Below are positions 6,446 through 7,382 of a DNA stretch of 7,382 nt, one piece after another. The notes below the pieces were generated by a model that was not told the DNA's origin, did no database searches, and saw nothing but the letters and a program-made list of their open reading frames with translations. How positions within the stretch are numbered: position 1 is the first letter of the stretch; the number at the start of each line of letters is the position of its first letter. A program made the position numbers and the translations under genes. The stretch comes from Candidatus Moraniibacteriota bacterium (GTDB taxonomy: Bacteria > Patescibacteriota > Minisyncoccia > Moranbacterales > GCA-2747515). Location: assembly GCA_029933995.1 (NCBI GenBank), contig JAOZNB010000065.1, forward strand, positions 1-7,382. Reading direction: 5' to 3'.

Positions 6446-7108
6446 ATGTCTGTGAGGAATATTACGATTTTTTTGTGTATCATGTTTGGCGCAGTTATGG
6501 GATTAGTATTTGTAGTAGCTTTTGGTAAGATACAACATTTATCGTATGACGGTGCTCTTGCGGAAATGTGGTTTATGATACCAGTAATGGCTTTTATGGG
6601 ATGGTTTACTGGAATTGTATTCGTAAAAAGGGGTGTAGTTGACATTAATTCTCGCGGTGATTATCCGGCGTATGTGTTGAGTAATTTGTATCAATGTCCA
6701 TTTTATTTCAATGGAATCTTTTGTGCTTCGCGTGAGGGGTTATTACAAGCTCTTAAAGTTTCTGATATTGATGAACAAATAAGACTTTGTAGTTTATTAG
6801 GTTACGAGGCTCAGCAAGTTGGTCAGAATTACAATGGTTGGAAAGAAAATCAGTTATTACACTTGCAAGGAGAGGTGTATAAGCGAAATTCAGAGAAATA
6901 TCAGCATTTACTTAAGCGAATTTTTGATTCTGAAAATATGAGCTTAGATGTCGTTGCTGCACTTTTGTCAACACATAATAAAAAACTCATTCATTCAATC
7001 GGTAAAAGTGATATAACAGATACCGTTCTCACAGAACAAGAGTTTTGCCTGCTGATGACGGGTGTACGCACTCAATTAAAAGAAAAAGGATTGGCCTATA
7101 TTGGTTAA
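6446..7108 (+). CDS. Membrane-anchored protein with divergent NADAR-like domain
   Basis: Two hydrophobic segments (about residues 6-27 and 41-60) are separated by a short polar loop; basic residues before the first (R4) and after the second (K61, R62) predict both termini in the cytoplasm. Residues 67-213 resemble the NADAR (DUF1768/COG3236) superfamily, whose members act on ADP-ribosyl or riboflavin-pathway N-glycosides. LSNLYQCPFYFNG (78-90) matches the LSNFY-x-PF-x-x-G block. ASREGLLQALK (94-104) matches the S-x-E-H-x-x-QA-x-K helix, keeping E97, Q101 and K104 but with G98 for histidine. W132 fits the conserved tryptophan. ALLSTHNKKLIHSIGKSD (172-189) and LTEQEFCLLMTGVR (195-208) match the C-terminal LL-T-G-d...LM-x-x-R region, though the usual WG motif is missing. 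Activity is therefore uncertain. The start has GAGGAG (6434-6439) 6 nt before ATG. It is co-transcribed with the PadR-like gene and followed by a strong terminator. Confidence 0.7.
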   Translation: MSVRNITIFLCIMFGAVMGLVFVVAFGKIQHLSYDGALAEMWFMIPVMAFMGWFTGIVFVKRGVVDINSRGDYPAYVLSNLYQCPFYFNGIFCASREGLLQALKVSDIDEQIRLCSLLGYEAQQVGQNYNGWKENQLLHLQGEVYKRNSEKYQHLLKRIFDSENMSLDVVAALLSTHNKKLIHSIGKSDITDTVLTEQEFCLLMTGVRTQLKEKGLAYIG

Positions 7109-7127
7109 GGAGAATTAAATGGAATAG
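7107..7127 (+). other. Strong ribosome-binding site followed by a two-codon ORF
   Basis: AAGGAG (7107-7112) overlaps the stop codon of the NADAR-like gene and is 6 nt before ATG GAA TAG (7119-7127). Spacing and strength are as good as those of the real genes here. The ORF encodes only Met-Glu and lies just ahead of the operon terminator. It may be a remnant of a third operon gene lost by deletion, a minimal ORF with a translational role, or coincidence. Confidence 0.4.
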
Positions 7128-7134
7128 TATACAC

Positions 7135-7171
7135 AAACCTGTCTCGTAGATTTGCGAGACAGGTTTTTTTT
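7135..7171 (+). terminator. Intrinsic terminator of the PadR/NADAR-like operon
   Basis: AAACCTGTCTCG (7135-7146) and CGAGACAGGTTT (7155-7166) form a perfect 12-bp stem around an 8-nt loop. The stem merges into eight T residues (7164-7171). It lies 27 nt after the last stop codon and closes the operon. Confidence 0.92.
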
Positions 7172-7226
7172 ATATTTAAAATAAGAGTTGATGAATCCAT
7201 ATGTTTATAAAAAATTTTGTGACAGT

Positions 7227-7254
7227 GTAGAGACGCGATTAATCGCGTCTCTAC
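7227..7254. repeat. Perfect 28-bp palindrome
   Basis: The half-site GTAGAGACGCGATT (7227-7240) is followed directly by its exact reverse complement AATCGCGTCTCTAC (7241-7254). There is no T tract, so it is not a classical terminator. The sequence resembles dispersed GTAGAGACGCGAT-type hairpin repeats common in cyanobacteria and some other genomes (from memory, unverified). Weak 13-bp inverted arms, ATCCATATGTTTA (7195-7207) and its 12/13 counterpart at 7257-7269, bracket it and may mark the ends of a roughly 75-bp element. Confidence 0.8.
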
Positions 7255-7280
7255 GGTAAAAATATGGATATAAAATTAAT

Positions 7281-7316
7281 AGCAACCAGGTCGTTAGGTC
7301 TAACGACTTGGTTGTT
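7281..7316. repeat. Long hairpin repeat, AACCAGGTCGTTA type
   Basis: AACCAGGTCGTTA (7284-7296) pairs with TAACGACTTGGTT (7301-7313) around a GGTC loop. The only non-Watson-Crick position is one G-T pair, and the stem extends outward to 7281/7316 with one more wobble. A GT-rich sequence rather than a T tract follows, so it is an unlikely terminator. It differs in sequence from the palindrome 27 bp to its left. Confidence 0.65.
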
Positions 7317-7358
7317 GGTGTTGTGACAATATTATGTGTTGACTTTTGTTATTGCAAA

Positions 7359-7380
7359 TGGCGACCACAAGGGATCGCCA
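7359..7380. repeat. Imperfect hairpin at the window edge
   Basis: TGGCGA (7359-7364) and TCGCCA (7375-7380) are 6-bp inverted arms around CCACAAGGGA, in the pattern GGCGACCACAAGGGATCGCC. This looks like another dispersed repeat, but the window ends 2 bp later so its extent cannot be judged. The rest of 7317-7382 shows no gene. Confidence 0.4.
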
Positions 7381-7382
7381 CT

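Noticed and set aside
6364..6645. 93-codon minus-strand frame across the padR/NADAR-like junction
   Set aside because: It overlaps two well-supported genes, each with its own ribosome-binding site, and shows no motif.

Overview
The window is AT-rich bacterial chromosome. It carries two housekeeping replication genes (dnaE and rnhB), several small or orphan genes, and intergenic spaces packed with palindromic repeats. All five intact genes end in TAA and none has an in-frame TGA, so the ordinary bacterial code applies. The AT bias, mixed presence and absence of Shine-Dalgarno sites, the repeat families and a DUF559 cassette among GC-rich repeats would suit a Candidate Phyla Radiation (Patescibacteria) genome. 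That placement is an inference from general character, not from a marker gene.

Layout, left to right. (1) At 57-933 lies a self-contained transcription unit: a near-consensus sigma-70-type promoter, an inverted repeat where transcription should start, a 240-residue protein of unknown function, and a strong intrinsic terminator. (2) At 951-1097 is a MITE-like element whose two ends are near-identical inverted hairpin sequences. (3) At 1117-4638, on the minus strand, is a full-length DnaE-type DNA polymerase III alpha subunit. It has the polymerase catalytic aspartates and a clamp-binding motif, but its PHP exonuclease site looks decayed. (4) The 53-bp divergent spacer to rnhB is mostly an 8-bp tandem repeat, and neither flanking gene has a recognisable Shine-Dalgarno site. 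(5) At 4692-5384 is RNase HII. (6) At 5390-5996 is a DUF559 endonuclease-like gene, broken by two adjacent nonsense codons and bracketed by CCCTC/GAGGG-type repeats. (7) At 6022-7171 is a two-gene operon: a PadR-like winged-helix regulator, then a protein with two N-terminal membrane helices joined to a divergent NADAR-like domain. A good ribosome-binding site with a two-codon ORF and a strong terminator follow. (8) The right end, 7172-7382, has no gene and holds three different hairpin sequences, including a perfect 28-bp palindrome.

How the genes fit together: DnaE and RnhB belong to replication and to ribonucleotide or RNA:DNA hybrid removal, and they probably share a control region. The PadR/NADAR-like pair is the most interesting candidate for an undescribed system: a locally regulated, membrane-tethered protein of an ADP-ribose/NAD-related superfamily. 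The DUF559 cassette looks like a recently inactivated selfish or repeat-associated insertion. Nothing in the window is a CRISPR array, tRNA, rRNA or transposase.
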